From assembly GCA_945906015.1 (NCBI GenBank), contig CAMDQV010000132.1:1-6015 (forward strand): 6,015 bases of DNA. Reading direction: 5' to 3'. How positions within the stretch are numbered: the stretch's first letter is position 1; each line of letters starts with the position of its first letter. The position numbers and the translations under genes were made by a program. This document shows positions 1-6,015 of the stretch, in pieces. This stretch comes from Pedobacter schmidteae (GTDB lineage: Bacteria > Bacteroidota > Bacteroidia > Sphingobacteriales > Sphingobacteriaceae). Below the pieces are notes generated by a model. The model made no database searches and was not told where the DNA came from. It saw nothing but the letters and a program-made list of their open reading frames with translations.

Positions 1-1
1 T

Positions 2-481
2 TATGGGCATATTCCATTGAATAGTTTAGGCAAACAATTCACAGAACATAGATCCTGGCAAATGGTAAACTTGAATGATAAGATCAGAAACTTTGAACTC
101 AGCCATCGATTCATGCTAGAGCAAAGATGGATCGGGAGATATTCCAATGCATTATCAAAAAAAGAAGAGCAGTTTGTCTATTCTAACAGATTCCGTTATA
201 TGCTTCGTTTACAGATTCCTTTGAAGGGAAATACAATTGGGAACAAAACCCCTTACGCAGCTGTTTATGATGAGCTATTTGTTGGCTTTGGCAAAAATGT
301 GAATGAAAATGTTTTTGACCAAAACAGATTGGGAATACTTTTAGGATATCGCTTCTCACCAAAAGTCCGTATTGAGGGTGGTTACCTCAATCAAATTGTA
401 CAACTATCCAGAGAAGTAAATGGAAGTAATGTGTTTCAAAACAATAAAGGAATACTACTGAGCACAATTTTAAATTTTTAG
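2..481 (+). CDS. DUF2490 family protein, C-terminal part (5' end outside window)
   Basis: The reading frame is open from the left edge (position 2) to TAG at 479-481, giving 159 visible residues. A TTG at 17 is probably internal, because the residues before it (YGHIP) continue smoothly. The text resembles the Bacteroidota DUF2490 family (about 220-240 residues, predicted beta-barrel or outer-membrane proteins of unknown function). Family-like features are a HRFMLEQRW stretch, then AVYDELFVGFG, then FDQNRLGILLGYRF followed by a GYLNQ segment. Alternating polar and hydrophobic residues and a terminal phenylalanine (STILNF) fit transmembrane beta-strands and a BAM-recognised C-terminus. The signal peptide and first strands would lie upstream of the window. 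No terminator hairpin is evident after the stop. Family assignment is from memory of its typical motifs. The function is not known, and outer-membrane location is an inference. Confidence 0.8.
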   Translation, partial: YGHIPLNSLGKQFTEHRSWQMVNLNDKIRNFELSHRFMLEQRWIGRYSNALSKKEEQFVYSNRFRYMLRLQIPLKGNTIGNKTPYAAVYDELFVGFGKNVNENVFDQNRLGILLGYRFSPKVRIEGGYLNQIVQLSREVNGSNVFQNNKGILLSTILNF

Positions 482-839
482 TGCGCTCTATTTGCATCAT
501 TTGAGAACTTTAAATGCCGTTTAATAGTATACTTAATGATTCTAATGTATTTATAGAAGAATTATGGTAGATTTCTCCAATTAGTTGGTTTCCAAAGAAA
601 ATAGCAGGGGTAAAATTATGGCTAATAATCATGTATAAGCTTTAATTAATAGTAGTGATTATATTCTTATCAGATGCAACATCCTAAACCAGAAATACCT
701 CTAAATAATCCGAAATAGACGTTAAAATTGCCATAAATATCCCTGCCTAAACCAGTATAATTACCCATTTTATTACTGTTGACTAGTATAGATTTTAGGT
801 ATTAACAGATCTGGAACTATTTCAGCGAATTAATTTCAA
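482..839. other. AT-rich gene-poor gap after the DUF2490 gene
   Basis: This 358-base stretch is AT-rich and dense in stop codons on the plus strand. I see no tRNA, canonical TTG/TAnnTTTG promoter or terminator hairpin in it. The 10-mer cctaaaccag occurs twice, at 683-692 and 746-755, exactly 63 bases apart. Both copies lie inside a 32-codon minus-strand reading frame (768 down to 670) that begins MGNYTGLGRD and ends SGLGCCI. That frame is rich in Gly and aromatic residues but has no visible ribosome binding site or recognised relatives, so I do not call it a gene. Confidence 0.5.
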
Positions 840-1028
840 ATGGTTAAGATGGAAGATAACCCTGAAGTTGTGCTGGAAAAAATTGGAAATTTCAAACCTT
901 GGCCATTGGATGAGTGCGTATCAAAAAGAATTATACGACGCAATAGTGTAGTTGGAACTTACAACAATGGAAAATCTGTATATCAGACAATTTCAGCTTC
1001 AATGACTAATATCCTAATCACCCGCTAA
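840..1028 (+). CDS. Small hypothetical protein, 62 aa, doubtful
   Basis: The frame runs from ATG 840 to TAA 1026-1028, with an in-frame TAA at 831-833 just upstream, so it cannot extend further 5' in this frame. The protein is soluble-looking with no signal peptide or membrane segment. It has an acidic N-terminus (MEDNPEVVLEKIGNF), a PWPLDE turn, a basic patch (KRIIRR) and a Thr/Ser-rich end (VYQTISASMTNILITR). I do not recognise it. Amino-acid use is more protein-like than the surrounding gap, but no Shine-Dalgarno or promoter box is visible and it stands alone. A second frame (799-939) is also open across the same DNA. It could be a genuine orphan, the remnant of a longer gene, or chance. 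Confidence 0.3.
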   Translation: MVKMEDNPEVVLEKIGNFKPWPLDECVSKRIIRRNSVVGTYNNGKSVYQTISASMTNILITR

Positions 1029-1101
1029 CGCAGGCCTGCCACCTATATCCATTATTCTTTTTTCCAGCAAAAACTCCTATCATTATAAAAAATAAATCAG
1101 C

Positions 1102-2406
1102 TTGCATACAGATTCATTAATTCCCGAAAAAATTTCCAGTAGCAGGCTAAAAGCCATATTTGGTGGCTCAATAGGTAATTTGGTGGAGTGGTATGACTGG
1201 TATGCCTATTCTGCCTTTGCACTTTATTTTTCAGCTTCATTCTTCCCTCAAGGCAATAAAACTGCCCAGCTGCTCAATACTGCCGGCATCTTTGCATTGG
1301 GATTTCTGATGCGTCCCATCGGAGGATGGATCTTTGGAAGAATAGCAGATAAGGTTGGGCGCAAGCAAAGCATGACCCTTTCTGTACTGCTCATGTCATT
1401 CGGCTCGCTGCTAATCGCCTTTATTCCGACTTATCAGTCAATCGGTATTATTGCCCCCTTGGTACTGCTTTTTGCGCGTTTACTTCAGGGTTTGAGTGTA
1501 GGTGGTGAGTATGGGGTATCGGCAACTTATCTGAGTGAAATGGCTAGTAAGAACCGGCGCGGGTTCTATTCCAGTTTTCAGTATGTGACACTTATCGGTG
1601 GACAATTATTCGCTCTGGGTATCCAGCTTATTCTTCAGAAGGTTTTAAGCGATACGGAATTGCACGCATGGGGCTGGCGCATCCCTTTTGTCATTGGTGC
1701 TATTCTTTCGCTAGTTGCACTTTACATGCGAAGTATATTGTATGAGACCAAAGCTTTTGAAACTCAAAAAAATAGGTCTGATGAGCGTAAAGGCACGATC
1801 AGGGAATTGTTAAAGCATCCTAAAGCACTGCTCATAGTGATTGGTTTAACTCTTGGCGGCACCCTTGCATTTTATACCTATACCACCTATATGCAAAAGT
1901 TTCTGGTTTATACGGTCAACCTTAGTAAGGCCGAATCAACCCTGATCTCATTTATAAGCATGCTGATATTTGCCTTGATCCAGCCCTTATTTGGGGCACT
2001 TTCTGACCGCATTGGTCGGCGGCCTTTGCTGATCAGCTTTGGAGTTTTAGGAAGCATCTGCACTGTCCCACTACTTACTGCCCTGAGCCATACCACTTCG
2101 CTGTATACCGCTTTTTTTCTGCTCCTTTCGGGATTGTTCATTGTCAGTGGCTATACCAGTATCAATGCCATTGTGAAAGCTGAACTTTTCCCGGCAGAGG
2201 TACGTGCACTTGGTGTCGGTCTGCCATATGCTCTCACTGTTGCCATTTTTGGTGGAACGGCAGAATACGTTGCCTTGTACCTGAAAGATATCGGGCATGA
2301 GTCTTATTTTTACTGGTACATCAGTGGCTGTATATTTTTATCGCTGCTGGTATATGTTGGGATGAAGGATACGAAAGAAACTTCGCTTTTAGAGAGGGAA
2401 GGCTAG
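1102..2406 (+). CDS. MFS permease, metabolite:H+ symporter (MHS) family, KgtP-like
   Basis: A 434-residue inner-membrane protein, close to the length of E. coli alpha-ketoglutarate permease KgtP (432). About twelve hydrophobic helices are visible, six before and six after a charged loop at about 213-240. The N-terminus carries the MHS-type text GGSIGNLVEWYDWYAYSAF (21-39). Loop 2-3 has MFS motif A (GRIADKVGRKQ, 79-89) and loop 8-9 repeats it (GALSDRIGRRP, 298-308). The stretch LQGLSVGG through E146 to R153 fits the sugar-transporter signature 2 pattern. The family moves small organic acids or zwitterions (2-oxoglutarate, proline/betaine, shikimate, citrate) with protons. The actual substrate cannot be read here. 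The start is TTG at 1102: an in-frame TAA lies at 1093-1095 and no ATG occurs until residue 70, after the conserved first helix. No Shine-Dalgarno is seen, only an A-rich leader. It converges on the dehydrogenase gene across a hairpin. Confidence 0.9.
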   Translation: MHTDSLIPEKISSSRLKAIFGGSIGNLVEWYDWYAYSAFALYFSASFFPQGNKTAQLLNTAGIFALGFLMRPIGGWIFGRIADKVGRKQSMTLSVLLMSFGSLLIAFIPTYQSIGIIAPLVLLFARLLQGLSVGGEYGVSATYLSEMASKNRRGFYSSFQYVTLIGGQLFALGIQLILQKVLSDTELHAWGWRIPFVIGAILSLVALYMRSILYETKAFETQKNRSDERKGTIRELLKHPKALLIVIGLTLGGTLAFYTYTTYMQKFLVYTVNLSKAESTLISFISMLIFALIQPLFGALSDRIGRRPLLISFGVLGSICTVPLLTALSHTTSLYTAFFLLLSGLFIVSGYTSINAIVKAELFPAEVRALGVGLPYALTVAIFGGTAEYVALYLKDIGHESYFYWYISGCIFLSLLVYVGMKDTKETSLLEREG

Positions 2407-2417
2407 GATATCATTGC

Positions 2418-2442
2418 TAGCACACGCGTGCCGCGTGTGCTA
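2418..2442. terminator. Perfect 11-bp hairpin between convergent genes, possible bidirectional terminator
   Basis: The arms are TAGCACACGCG (2418-2428) and CGCGTGTGCTA (2432-2442). They are exact reverse complements separated by a 3-base loop (TGC). The hairpin starts 11 bases after the permease stop and ends 26 bases before the dehydrogenase stop on the other strand, so either transcript would form it. There is no run of U on either side. An A-rich tail (AAATAAAAA) lies on the plus side. This is therefore not a textbook intrinsic terminator; it may instead protect mRNA 3' ends or be a copy of a short dispersed palindromic repeat. Its GC-rich arms contrast with the AT-rich flanks. Confidence 0.6.
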
Positions 2443-2468
2443 AATACGTTCAAATAAAAACTCATCCT

Positions 2469-4364
2469 TTATTTTTTACTCAAATTCTTCCTCGCTATGG
2501 CAACTTCTGCTTCAGTTACCGGCCCTGCCTTATTGCCAAAATTACTTCTGACATAAGTCAGAATCCCTGAAATTTCCTTATCCGTAAGGAAGGAAGCATG
2601 TGCCGGCATGGCATCATTATAGGGCTGTCCTTTAACCTGTATTGGACCAGTCATGCCATTCAGCACAATATTGATCAACACAGTTTTATCACTGTTAACC
2701 CATTCAGATCCAGCAAGAGGGGGGTATCGGTTTCCGTCGCCATTGCCATCGGTCTGATGACATGCCCTACAATAAATATTATATGCCAAGGCAGCATGAA
2801 CAGGCTTCCCTTTTCTATCCAGATTGTCTTCCATCTCATCTGGAGTTTTCAGATAAGAAATTGTGTTTTTGCGTTTTTGCATGGTTGCCAGTTGCGTTGC
2901 ACCAAAAGCAGACTTATCGCCCTTGTACATAACCCGCCAGATCTTGCCTAATTGAGTATCACCAATATATAAAGAACCGTCCGGGCCTTCAGCCAAACCC
3001 ATTGGCCTGTACTTTGCATCATTCGTTATCGCAATGGTATCTACTCCGGCAAAGCCATCGGCAAATACCTCCCATGGGCCTGTAAGCGAGCCATTTTTCA
3101 TTGGGACAAACAAAACAACATATCCAACCTGAGGATAGGGAACACGGTTGGTTGAACCATGTATCGCAATGAATGCACCTTCTTTATACCGGGCAGGGAA
3201 CTGATTGCCTTTGTAAAATAAAATATCATTGGGTGCAAAATGCCCCGGGAATCCGAAAAGTGGTTTTACTAACTTTGCGCCAGCACCCTCTTTTTTACCA
3301 TCGCCACCATATTCAGGGCTAAGAATTTTCTTTTCAAGCATTTGGTCATAATAGTAATAGGGGAAGCCACCATCAAAGCCTTTGTCCACTTTGAAAAGCT
3401 CATCTGCCGGAAGCATGGCGCTTTTCCATGGCGAATAAAATTCAGGCCAGAGCAAGTGGAAATCATCTCTTCCATGATGCACTGCATAAAGCGATTCCGT
3501 GTCATCATCCCATGCCATTCCCACAATACTTCTCATTCCTGTGGCATATCTTGTTCCGTCGCTTTGCTTCTGATTTAGTTTGTTTTCATCAAACATCCAT
3601 ATCCCTCCATGATCTACCATATCCGGACAAGGATTTAATCCCGGAGAGCCGGGACGCCTGTTCTCTACCTGGCAGGAGTTGGTTCCTATACCCCATGACA
3701 CAAACATATTTCCCTTACCGTCAAATGACAAGGCTTTGGCCTGATGCTCATGGTAAATCGGATCGTCAATAATCACCGTTTCCATTTCACTGTCGGGTAC
3801 CAATTGTCCCGGTTTTAATTTGCTGCGATAAACAGCCAGTTCGGAACTGTAGTAGAGATAACCATTATGTATTTTCATAGCCGTTCCCCTGCTGCGGGTT
3901 TCGTACTTACCCCAAATCTTCACCGTATCGGCCTTGCCATCACCATTGACATCCCGCAGAGCTGCATTACCAAAACCATCGGTAGTTGGAGTTCTAAGTT
4001 TTACATAAATATCTCCATTATCATTTACCGCCAGATGCCGGGCTCCAACATAATTACCGACAGGTTGATTATTTGGGCGGCTCAATTGGGTGCTTTTGGG
4101 TGCTCCTTTAAGTTCAGGTGGCGGCGTGTAAATGGCAGATTTTGAAAGTTGACGTACCTTTTTTGCGATAACTGAACCTCCGCCAATACTATCAATAACC
4201 ACGAGTGCTTCAAAGCCGCCAGGTAATATTAAACCACCATTGTCCTTATCGCTAGGAGGTAGCTCACTAATGTTAGAATTACAGCTTATTGCCGCAATAG
4301 AGAGAAAAATAAACAGGCAAAACAGATGTGAACTTAAACCCGACAATGAATAAATATTTTTCAT
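2469..4364 (-). CDS. PQQ-dependent sugar/sorbosone dehydrogenase fused to C-terminal cytochrome c, lipoprotein
   Basis: A 631-residue exported quinohemoprotein. Residues 1-28 form a lipoprotein signal peptide with lipobox AISC, so Cys28 is the predicted lipidated residue. Residues about 50-480 resemble the soluble glucose/sorbosone dehydrogenase beta-propeller. H207 in EHQAKAL matches by motif the catalytic His of Acinetobacter sGDH. R278 in GMRSIVGMAW and R453 in KYRPMGLA match its PQQ-contacting Arg segments. DVNGDGKADT (138-147) looks like a calcium loop. C231 and C246 could form a disulfide. Residues about 520-630 are a class I cytochrome c domain with heme motif CRACH (532-536) and likely axial Met586 in NDAMPAH. 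Oxidation of an aldose or aldehyde with electron transfer to the attached heme is inferred from the family; substrate is unknown. The start is ATG 4364, which gives a proper signal peptide. No Shine-Dalgarno or clear promoter box is seen upstream, and no pqq synthesis gene lies in the window. Confidence 0.9.
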   Translation of the reverse strand: MKNIYSLSGLSSHLFCLFIFLSIAAISCNSNISELPPSDKDNGGLILPGGFEALVVIDSIGGGSVIAKKVRQLSKSAIYTPPPELKGAPKSTQLSRPNNQPVGNYVGARHLAVNDNGDIYVKLRTPTTDGFGNAALRDVNGDGKADTVKIWGKYETRSRGTAMKIHNGYLYYSSELAVYRSKLKPGQLVPDSEMETVIIDDPIYHEHQAKALSFDGKGNMFVSWGIGTNSCQVENRRPGSPGLNPCPDMVDHGGIWMFDENKLNQKQSDGTRYATGMRSIVGMAWDDDTESLYAVHHGRDDFHLLWPEFYSPWKSAMLPADELFKVDKGFDGGFPYYYYDQMLEKKILSPEYGGDGKKEGAGAKLVKPLFGFPGHFAPNDILFYKGNQFPARYKEGAFIAIHGSTNRVPYPQVGYVVLFVPMKNGSLTGPWEVFADGFAGVDTIAITNDAKYRPMGLAEGPDGSLYIGDTQLGKIWRVMYKGDKSAFGATQLATMQKRKNTISYLKTPDEMEDNLDRKGKPVHAALAYNIYCRACHQTDGNGDGNRYPPLAGSEWVNSDKTVLINIVLNGMTGPIQVKGQPYNDAMPAHASFLTDKEISGILTYVRSNFGNKAGPVTEAEVAIARKNLSKK

Positions 4365-4848
4365 AGAAAATTTTTGTTTGTTAAAAGGCTATGAAACTTG
4401 TTTGAGCTTATATTTTTCATATTTATTTTTGTTTTGAGCGGTAATCAAGAGATTGCTTGCTAATTCCAGTCAATGTGTATATCTGCATTAGGTAAGATTT
4501 TGCAGGTTTCATGTGTTTAAATTAATCTATTAATGTTATAATTTTAAATAAAATCGAATAACATTTTACTTGCGTCAGGTTTTTTTTACAAAGTAGCCCC
4601 TTTTATATAGTTCTGACCTGTATATTTTATTGTTTCACAATCAATAAATTGATAAGTGGCTGTTTGTCAGAATTTTTAGCTGGGTTTATAGAGGCATTGA
4701 ATACCTCGATAAGTATGAGATTAGGCAGGGATTTTGAACCAATGGAAGATGATTTTTAAGGCTTTCTACAAAAGCAGAAAAGCTGCAAAGATTAATTGAT
4801 GAGCTTAGAAAATAGTACGATACAAATACCAAAGCTCCCGAAATAAAA

Positions 4849-4860
4849 TAAACGGGTTTA
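4849..4860. promoter_or_regulatory. Small palindrome next to the promoter box (possible operator)
   Basis: The sequence TAAACGGGTTTA has 5-bp arms (TAAAC and GTTTA) around a 2-base centre. It ends one base before the -7 box. Its place fits a repressor site covering the promoter, but the palindrome is short and AT-rich and could be chance. Confidence 0.2.
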
Positions 4861-4861
4861 C

Positions 4862-4869
4862 TACCTTTG
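4862..4869 (+). promoter_or_regulatory. Bacteroidota -7 promoter box TACCTTTG
   Basis: The sequence fits the TAnnTTTG element recognised by the Bacteroidota housekeeping sigma factor exactly. It ends six bases before the ATG at 4876. Transcription normally begins a few bases after this box, so the mRNA would start at or within a few bases of the start codon, with almost no leader. The usual upstream TTG (-33) element is not visible at the expected spacing. This placement also argues for ATG 4876 over the in-frame TTG at 4867, which lies inside the box. Confidence 0.6.
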
Positions 4870-4875
4870 CTATTC

Positions 4876-5865
4876 ATGGCAGATCAACTTTACAAACCTT
4901 TTGAACGTTTAAATTTCAGTAAACAAGCTTGCTTTCTGAGCGGCGAAAAACTTCAATCAACTGAAGAGGAGATCCAGGTTTTCCCCCTTTGGCTTATGCA
5001 AAAGTACCAGCTTCAGGATAAGCCTTTCAAACTTCTTGATGAAAGCATGTCGACCTACAGTCAAATGAAAATGCCATGCTGCAGCAAAGTTTATGATGAT
5101 GCCATAGAACCCCTAGAAAAAGAAGTAAGCGCTGCCTTTTTATCAGGATATGATTCTGTTATACACTTGCCCGAAATAAAATTATTTCAATGGATCGGCA
5201 AAATGGTTTATGGTATCCTATTCAATGAAATACGCATAGGCATGATTCAGCAGAAGAATAAAGGCGAAGAATTTATTTTTTCGCAATCGCTCGTCCACAA
5301 GTTTGGGAACCTCCACCTGATGCTTCAATCACTGATTCAGGCAGTTGTTTTTGAAGGAAATCTGCCATGGTCAATTCGTGTTTTTAAGATTGATGCCAAA
5401 CAGGATCTGTTCAATTACCGAGATGAGATCAATACGCTTACTTTTTCTATCGCGATGAAAGATTTTGGGATCATTGCCTGCTTACAGGATAATGGTACAA
5501 ATGCGATATATCATAAAGATATCCTATCAAAGATCAATACAAAACCTTTACATCCAGCTCAATTCGAGGAAATCTGTGCCCGTTTCTTTTATTCTAATTA
5601 CCTGTTCAACCGATTACCAGAATATACTGTAATGCCAACAGAGGATGCTGTATTTATAGAGGCAATGCCTTTAAGGGGAATGAGTAATAAACCACTCTTT
5701 GATAGCTGGCAAAACAAAACCTTTGCACAGGTTCTAGAAAATTTCTGGAAACCATGGGGTATCCTGTTGTTTGAAATACTGAAGGATCCTGAAAATCCGA
5801 TGAGCTACCTTTTAAATGAAAACAATGAATTCTTACCCTCGCATTCAGTTGATTTACCTTCTTAA
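4876..5865 (+). CDS. Conserved hypothetical protein with degenerate HNH-like N-terminus
   Basis: A 329-residue protein with no signal peptide or clear membrane segment, so probably cytoplasmic. I recall similar conserved hypothetical proteins in Sphingobacteria but know no function. Residues 19-100 follow the outline of an HNH nuclease family: C19FLSG (usually CxxC), VFPLWL at 35-40 (usually preceded by EH), MPCC at 66-69 (usually followed by a CN), then an acidic helix about 76-90. The second Cys of the first pair, the EH catalytic dyad and the final Cys-Asn are absent, so nuclease activity is unlikely. The rest is mixed alpha/beta with conserved-looking blocks LFQWIGKMVYGILFNEI (103-119), KDFGIIACLQDNGTNAIYH (195-213) and CARFFYSNYLFNRLPEY (234-250). 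ATG 4876 is chosen because the promoter box covers the alternative TTG at 4867. The gene converges on the rhomboid gene, with 25 bases between the stops. Confidence 0.8.
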   Translation: MADQLYKPFERLNFSKQACFLSGEKLQSTEEEIQVFPLWLMQKYQLQDKPFKLLDESMSTYSQMKMPCCSKVYDDAIEPLEKEVSAAFLSGYDSVIHLPEIKLFQWIGKMVYGILFNEIRIGMIQQKNKGEEFIFSQSLVHKFGNLHLMLQSLIQAVVFEGNLPWSIRVFKIDAKQDLFNYRDEINTLTFSIAMKDFGIIACLQDNGTNAIYHKDILSKINTKPLHPAQFEEICARFFYSNYLFNRLPEYTVMPTEDAVFIEAMPLRGMSNKPLFDSWQNKTFAQVLENFWKPWGILLFEILKDPENPMSYLLNENNEFLPSHSVDLPS

Positions 5866-5890
5866 AAAAAATACTGATCCAAAATATAGC

Positions 5891-6015
5891 TTATCTGCCG
5901 GTCAACTGGTTTACAAAATAACCAACCACATCAGGGTGATAAACTATGGTGAAAAGAACACCGGTTAGTGCCCCATAAAAGTGGGCATCATGATTAATAG
6001 CATCCCTTGAATTAC
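5891..6015 (-). CDS. Rhomboid family intramembrane serine protease, C-terminal end (5' part outside window)
   Basis: Reading the minus strand from 6013 to TAA at 5893-5891 gives 40 residues, starting NSRDAINHDAHFYGALTG and ending VVGYFVNQLTGR. The segment NHDAHFYGALTG is the last-helix motif of rhomboid proteases. Its AHxxG core corresponds to the E. coli GlpG segment holding the catalytic His254, so the His encoded at 5981-5983 is the likely catalytic base. The GxSG serine loop and the earlier helices would lie beyond the right edge. Rhomboids cut membrane-anchored substrates within the bilayer; the substrate is unknown here. The frame is too short to score well alone, but the motif followed by a hydrophobic stretch (VLFTIVY) makes the call fairly good. 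It could also be an inactive rhomboid if the serine is missing. Confidence 0.75.
   Translation of the reverse strand, partial: NSRDAINHDAHFYGALTGVLFTIVYHPDVVGYFVNQLTGR

Larger units (their letters stand above)
4365..4875. other. Divergent AT-rich intergenic region
   Basis: This 511-base gap separates two divergent genes and should hold both promoters. I recognise only the one for the plus-strand gene, at its right end. On the minus strand no TAnnTTTG box is visible near the dehydrogenase start. The closest string, TACTTTG (around 4588-4595), lacks one spacer base. One plus-strand frame between 4681 and 4851 reads like protein but is cut by stops at 4735, 4750 and 4813, ending with STKAEKLQRLIDELRK then YDTNTKAPEIK. 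It may be a decayed gene fragment or chance. A minus-strand open frame in 4686-4877 overlaps the plus-strand promoter and looks spurious. No tRNA or clear terminator was found. Confidence 0.5.

Noticed and set aside
625..661. Weak inverted repeat (ATAATCA and TGATTAT) in the gap after the DUF2490 gene.
   Set aside because: It is seven AT-rich base pairs with a loop of over 20 bases in an AT-rich region, well within chance.
740..751. A 12-base match in inverted orientation between 740-751 (plus strand) and 4721-4732.
   Set aside because: In a 6-kb window one or two such 12-base matches are expected by chance, and the flanks do not extend the similarity.
1030..1039. Perfect palindrome GCAGGCCTGC just after the 62-codon frame.
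   Set aside because: It has no loop and no following T-run, so it is not a terminator. A single 10-base palindrome is weak evidence for an operator.
1908..2298. Two minus-strand open frames within the permease gene.
   Set aside because: They are antisense shadows of the second half of a well-supported 12-helix permease.
2598..4145. Several plus-strand open frames opposite the PQQ dehydrogenase gene, and one minus-strand frame inside it (3269-3526).
   Set aside because: They are antisense or frame-shifted shadows of a gene with clear domain evidence, and their protein text has no recognisable motifs.
4721..4745. tRNA T-arm-like string (GGTTCAAAATCC) on the minus strand.
   Set aside because: The loop is one base too long, the stem does not pair, and there is no acceptor or anticodon arm nearby.
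4837..4856. CCCG and CGGG arms flanking an A-rich loop upstream of the 4876 gene.
   Set aside because: Four base pairs around a 12-base loop is too weak to call a terminator or regulatory hairpin.
4686..4877. Open frame of 63 codons on the minus strand with a hydrophobic stretch.
   Set aside because: It starts over the promoter and start codon of the opposite gene and has low-complexity Ser/Tyr/Phe content typical of antisense AT-rich DNA.

Overview
The window looks like a piece of a Bacteroidota chromosome, most likely from the Sphingobacteriaceae or a close relative. The evidence is AT-rich DNA, the absence of Shine-Dalgarno sequences, a DUF2490-type protein ending in a beta-barrel-like C-terminus, and a TACCTTTG promoter element of the Bacteroidota sigma-A type directly before one start codon. 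The genus is inferred from general familiarity, not from any search.

Layout from left to right. (1) The 3' part of a plus-strand DUF2490 family gene runs in from the left edge and ends at 481. (2) Positions 482-1101 are AT-rich and gene-poor. They hold one unrecognised 62-codon reading frame (840-1028) and a 32-codon minus-strand reading frame of doubtful status. (3) A complete plus-strand gene (1102-2406, TTG start) encodes a 12-helix MFS permease of the metabolite:H+ symporter (KgtP-like) type. (4) A perfect 11-bp hairpin (2418-2442) sits between the convergent ends of the permease gene and the next gene. (5) A complete minus-strand gene (2469-4364) encodes an exported lipoprotein that joins a PQQ sugar dehydrogenase beta-propeller to a C-terminal cytochrome c. 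(6) A 511-bp AT-rich divergent intergenic region follows (4365-4875). It ends in a near-leaderless promoter. (7) A plus-strand gene (4876-5865) encodes a conserved hypothetical protein whose N-terminus resembles an HNH nuclease domain that has lost its metal and catalytic residues. (8) The last 123 bases hold, on the minus strand, the C-terminal end of a rhomboid intramembrane protease with its catalytic histidine.

The genes do not form an obvious operon. The longer ones alternate in direction and are separated by intergenic DNA. The most reasonable physiological link is that the PQQ dehydrogenase-cytochrome oxidises sugars or aldehydes outside the cytoplasmic membrane while the MHS permease imports an organic acid or similar small solute. 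This link rests on adjacency alone. I see no tRNA, rRNA, CRISPR array, insertion sequence or phage gene. I found no convincing new multi-gene system. The best leads are the degenerate HNH-like family, the hairpin as a possible dispersed repeat, and the small unexplained reading frames in the gene-poor gaps.
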